In this document: positions 6,865 through 8,573 of the stretch, piece by piece
Layout of the letters: the number at the start of each line of letters is the position of its first letter
Position numbering within the stretch: position 1 is the first letter of the stretch
Notes under the pieces: generated by a model
Databases searched by the model: none
What the model saw: only the letters and a program-made list of their open reading frames with translations
Told to the model about the DNA's origin: nothing
NCBI GenBank assembly: GCA_946184715.1
Contig: CAMHGU010000092.1
Location: forward strand, 1-8,573
From: an uncultured bacterium
GTDB taxonomy: Bacteria; Bacteroidota; Bacteroidia; Bacteroidales; Muribaculaceae
Direction: 5' to 3'
DNA: 8,573 nt
Made by a program: the position numbers and the translations under genes

Positions 6865-6876
6865 ATATTATAATAT
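6865..6876 (+). promoter_or_regulatory. 12-bp perfect palindrome upstream of gdhA
   Basis: ATATTATAATAT is self-complementary over all 12 bases and ends 19 bp before the gdhA ATG. AT-only palindromes arise easily by chance. It may be an operator or just a poorly structured, ribosome-accessible leader segment. Confidence 0.3.
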
Positions 6877-6895
6877 TAATTGAGCATTTTTTACT

Positions 6896-8233
6896 ATGAA
6901 TGTAAATCAGATTCTCAGCGACCTTGAAGCCAAGCACCCCGGCGAAAAGGAGTATCTGCAAGCTGTGAAAGAGGTGCTTCTCTCTGTCAAAGATGTATAT
7001 GATCAGCATCCCGAATTTGAGAAGGCCAAGATAGTGGAACGTATGGTCGAGCCCGACCGCATCTTCACCTTCCGTGTCAACTGGATCGACGACCGCGGCG
7101 AAGTTCAGACCAACATCGGCTACCGCGTGCAATTCAACAACGCCATAGGCCCCTACAAGGGCGGCATACGCTTCCACGCTTCGGTCAACCTTTCAATCCT
7201 GAAGTTCCTCGGCTTTGAGCAGACTTTCAAGAACGCGCTTACCACGCTCCCTATGGGTGGCGGCAAAGGCGGCTCTGATTTCAGCCCCCGTGGCAAGAGC
7301 GACCGCGAGATTATGCGCTTCTGCCAGGCGTTTATCCTCGAGCTCTGGCGCAACCTCGGTCCCGACCGCGACGTGCCCGCCGGCGACATTGGCGTAGGTG
7401 GCCGAGAAGTGGGCTATATGTATGGTATGTACAAAAAGCTCGCTCAGGAGCACACCGGTACCTTCACAGGTAAGGGCCTCGACTTCGGCGGCTCCAAGGA
7501 ACGCCCCGAGGCTACCGGTTTTGGCGCTTGCTACTTCGTCAACAATATGCTCCACGCTATGGGTTCCGACATGAAAGGCAAGACTGTGGCTATCTCAGGC
7601 TTCGGCAATGTAGCTTGGGGCGCAGCCATCAAGGCCAATCAGCTGGGCGCTAAGGTGGTTACAATCTCCGGCCCCGACGGATATGTGTTCGACCCCGACG
7701 GCATCAGCGGCGACAAGATCGACTATATGCTCGAGCTTCGCGCTTCGGGCGACGACATCGTGGCTCCCTACGTTGAGAAATATCCTAATGCCAAGTTCTT
7801 CCCGGGCCGCAAGCCGTGGGAAGTGAAGGTGGATATCGCTATGCCTTGCGCCACCCAGAACGAACTCGCCAAGGAGGATGCCGAGCACCTCGTTGCTAAT
7901 GGCGTAACCGTTGTGGGCGAAGTCTCCAATATGGGCTGTACCCCCGAGGCTATCGACACCTTCATCGCTGCCAAGATACCCTACGGCCCCGGCAAGGCAG
8001 TAAATGCCGGTGGCGTAGCAACATCCGGCCTCGAAATGAGCCAGAACGCTATGCACCTCTCCTGGAGCGAGAAAGAAGTTGACGAGAAACTTCACGGCAT
8101 TATGAACGACATCCACGCCCAGTGCGTCAAGTACGGCACTGAGGCCGATGGCTACATCAACTATATGAAAGGCGCCAACATCGCCGGATTTATGAAGGTG
8201 GCTCACGCTATGATGGGCCAAGGCATAATCTGA
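6896..8233 (+). CDS. gdhA: Glutamate dehydrogenase (hexameric, NAD(P)-dependent)
   Basis: The enzyme interconverts 2-oxoglutarate plus ammonia and glutamate with NAD(P)H, joining nitrogen and carbon metabolism in the cytosol. At 445 residues it has the normal length of the short hexameric class. The substrate domain contains GPYKGGIRFH (86-95; Lys88), LPMGGGKGGSDF (118-129; Lys124 as the catalytic-type lysine) and DVPAGDIGVGGREVGY (159-174; Asp164). The dinucleotide fold follows with SGFGNVAWG (234-242) and the second-strand segment TISGPDGYVFDPDGI (256-270). NAGGVATSGLEMSQN (370-384) completes the active-site cleft. The TISGPDG segment resembles, from memory, the Porphyromonas gingivalis NAD-linked enzyme more than E. 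coli NADP-linked GdhA, so cofactor preference is open. It has its own promoter and terminator and appears monocistronic. No Shine-Dalgarno sequence is visible, which is usual in this phylum. Confidence 0.97.
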   Translation: MNVNQILSDLEAKHPGEKEYLQAVKEVLLSVKDVYDQHPEFEKAKIVERMVEPDRIFTFRVNWIDDRGEVQTNIGYRVQFNNAIGPYKGGIRFHASVNLSILKFLGFEQTFKNALTTLPMGGGKGGSDFSPRGKSDREIMRFCQAFILELWRNLGPDRDVPAGDIGVGGREVGYMYGMYKKLAQEHTGTFTGKGLDFGGSKERPEATGFGACYFVNNMLHAMGSDMKGKTVAISGFGNVAWGAAIKANQLGAKVVTISGPDGYVFDPDGISGDKIDYMLELRASGDDIVAPYVEKYPNAKFFPGRKPWEVKVDIAMPCATQNELAKEDAEHLVANGVTVVGEVSNMGCTPEAIDTFIAAKIPYGPGKAVNAGGVATSGLEMSQNAMHLSWSEKEVDEKLHGIMNDIHAQCVKYGTEADGYINYMKGANIAGFMKVAHAMMGQGII

Positions 8234-8289
8234 CCCCATTCCCACAACCGATCCCAATTACCTTAAACTTTACCATATCAACACTGCAA

Positions 8290-8332
8290 GAGAGGCACTC
8301 CGGCCGACCGGCTCCGGTGCCTCTCCTTTTTT
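8290..8332 (+). terminator. Intrinsic terminator of gdhA
   Basis: GAGAGGCAC (8290-8298) pairs perfectly with GTGCCTCTC (8317-8325). The interior can form a further CCGG/CCGG stem (8300-8303 with 8308-8311). Six Ts follow at 8327-8332. It lies 56 bp after the gdhA stop and is the clearest Rho-independent terminator in the window. Confidence 0.92.
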
Positions 8333-8485
8333 ATACCTGCCGGTAAAGCACTCAAAGCAGCGATGTGAGCAACGGCGGAGCTGCGCAAGTTGGAGGCAGA
8401 GCTTAATGGTGAGCCGTTGCCGAGTGAGGCCTCGGGGACGCAGCTGGGCTTGTTTGGCAGAGGAGATGAGAATAATGGGAGGTAA
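8333..8485 (+). pseudogene. Possible decayed 3' end of an unidentified gene
   Basis: One plus-strand frame reads like a protein C-terminus: PAGKALKAAM, then an in-frame TGA at 8366-8368, then ATAELRKLEAELNGEPLP, a Ser/Glu-rich stretch, GTQLGLFGRGDENNGR and a TAA at 8483-8485. The helical, charged ELRKLEAEL segment followed by QLGLF near the terminus is typical of DNA-metabolism proteins that bind the sliding clamp (consensus QLxLF). There is no start codon, no room for an N-terminus before the gdhA terminator, and a stop interrupts the frame, so at most this is a remnant. I do not recognise the parent gene, and a chance open frame cannot be excluded. Confidence 0.3.
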
Positions 8486-8507
8486 TGGGAGTGATAAGAA
8501 TAATGGG
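8469..8507 (+). repeat. Short direct repeats in the right-hand intergenic region
   Basis: AGAATAATGGG occurs at 8469-8479 and again at 8497-8507, a 28-bp period, with a third TAATGGG core at 8483-8489 between them. The tract is G/A-rich and lies at the end of the possible gene remnant. I see no gene, promoter or RNA in the rest of 8486-8573. Confidence 0.55.
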
Positions 8508-8573
8508 TCGCGGCTTTGACAGTCATTCCATCACGGCCAATAGTATAGTTCATTCGAAGAAGAATCACGGAGA

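Noticed and set aside
7595..8257. 220-codon minus-strand frame opposite gdhA
   Set aside because: It mirrors the conserved NAD(P)-binding domain of gdhA and has no independent support.
8278..8568. 96-codon minus-strand frame at the right edge
   Set aside because: It runs through the gdhA terminator hairpin, its Ser/His/Arg-rich product has no recognisable motif, and no promoter is visible on that strand within the window.
1..8573. tRNA, rRNA, CRISPR array, insertion sequence or prophage genes
   Set aside because: I saw no cloverleaf-like sequence, regularly spaced repeats, transposase motifs or terminal inverted repeats on either strand.

Overview
The window looks like an ordinary chromosomal stretch from a Gram-negative member of the Bacteroidota, most likely order Bacteroidales. 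Four things point there: the LpxC-FabZ fusion, a DUF4301 protein, a glutamate dehydrogenase that closely resembles Bacteroidales enzymes, and promoters of the Bacteroidetes type (TTG about 20 bp before TAnnTTTG) instead of sigma-70 -35/-10 boxes. Base composition is moderately GC-rich with C/G-rich third codon positions. That would suit Muribaculaceae, Alistipes or a similar family, but the genus cannot be fixed from the sequence.

Layout, left to right. Positions 1-1892 (+) hold the end of a lipid A operon: the 3' part of lpxC-fabZ, then lpxA 11 bp later. A promoter at about 1922-1953 starts a second unit: a DUF4301 protein (2038-3561) overlapping by 4 nt a secreted or membrane-attached thioredoxin-like protein (3558-3992). 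A 10-bp hairpin separates this from rmuC (4051-5379). The ddl gene (D-Ala-D-Ala ligase) runs on the minus strand, 6620-5433, convergent with rmuC, and the two share a hairpin at 5376-5407. ddl and gdhA (6896-8233, +) diverge from a roughly 275-bp control region with a promoter for each and a structured gdhA leader. A strong intrinsic terminator (8290-8332) follows gdhA. The last 240 bp carry no intact gene, only a possible decayed C-terminus.

Functionally, lpxC-fabZ and lpxA serve the first steps of lipid A synthesis and fatty-acid elongation, and ddl makes the D-Ala-D-Ala dipeptide of peptidoglycan, so much of the window serves the envelope. gdhA links ammonia to glutamate, and rmuC belongs to DNA maintenance. 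The DUF4301 protein has no assigned role, but its motifs resemble UDP-sugar pyrophosphorylases.

I found no clear new multi-gene system, mobile element, CRISPR array, tRNA or rRNA. The points most worth a second look are the strong shortage of the tetranucleotide CATG across all genes, the possible nucleotidyltransferase identity of DUF4301, the mutually exclusive hairpins in the gdhA leader, and the decayed reading frame at the right end with a sliding-clamp-like QLGLF motif.
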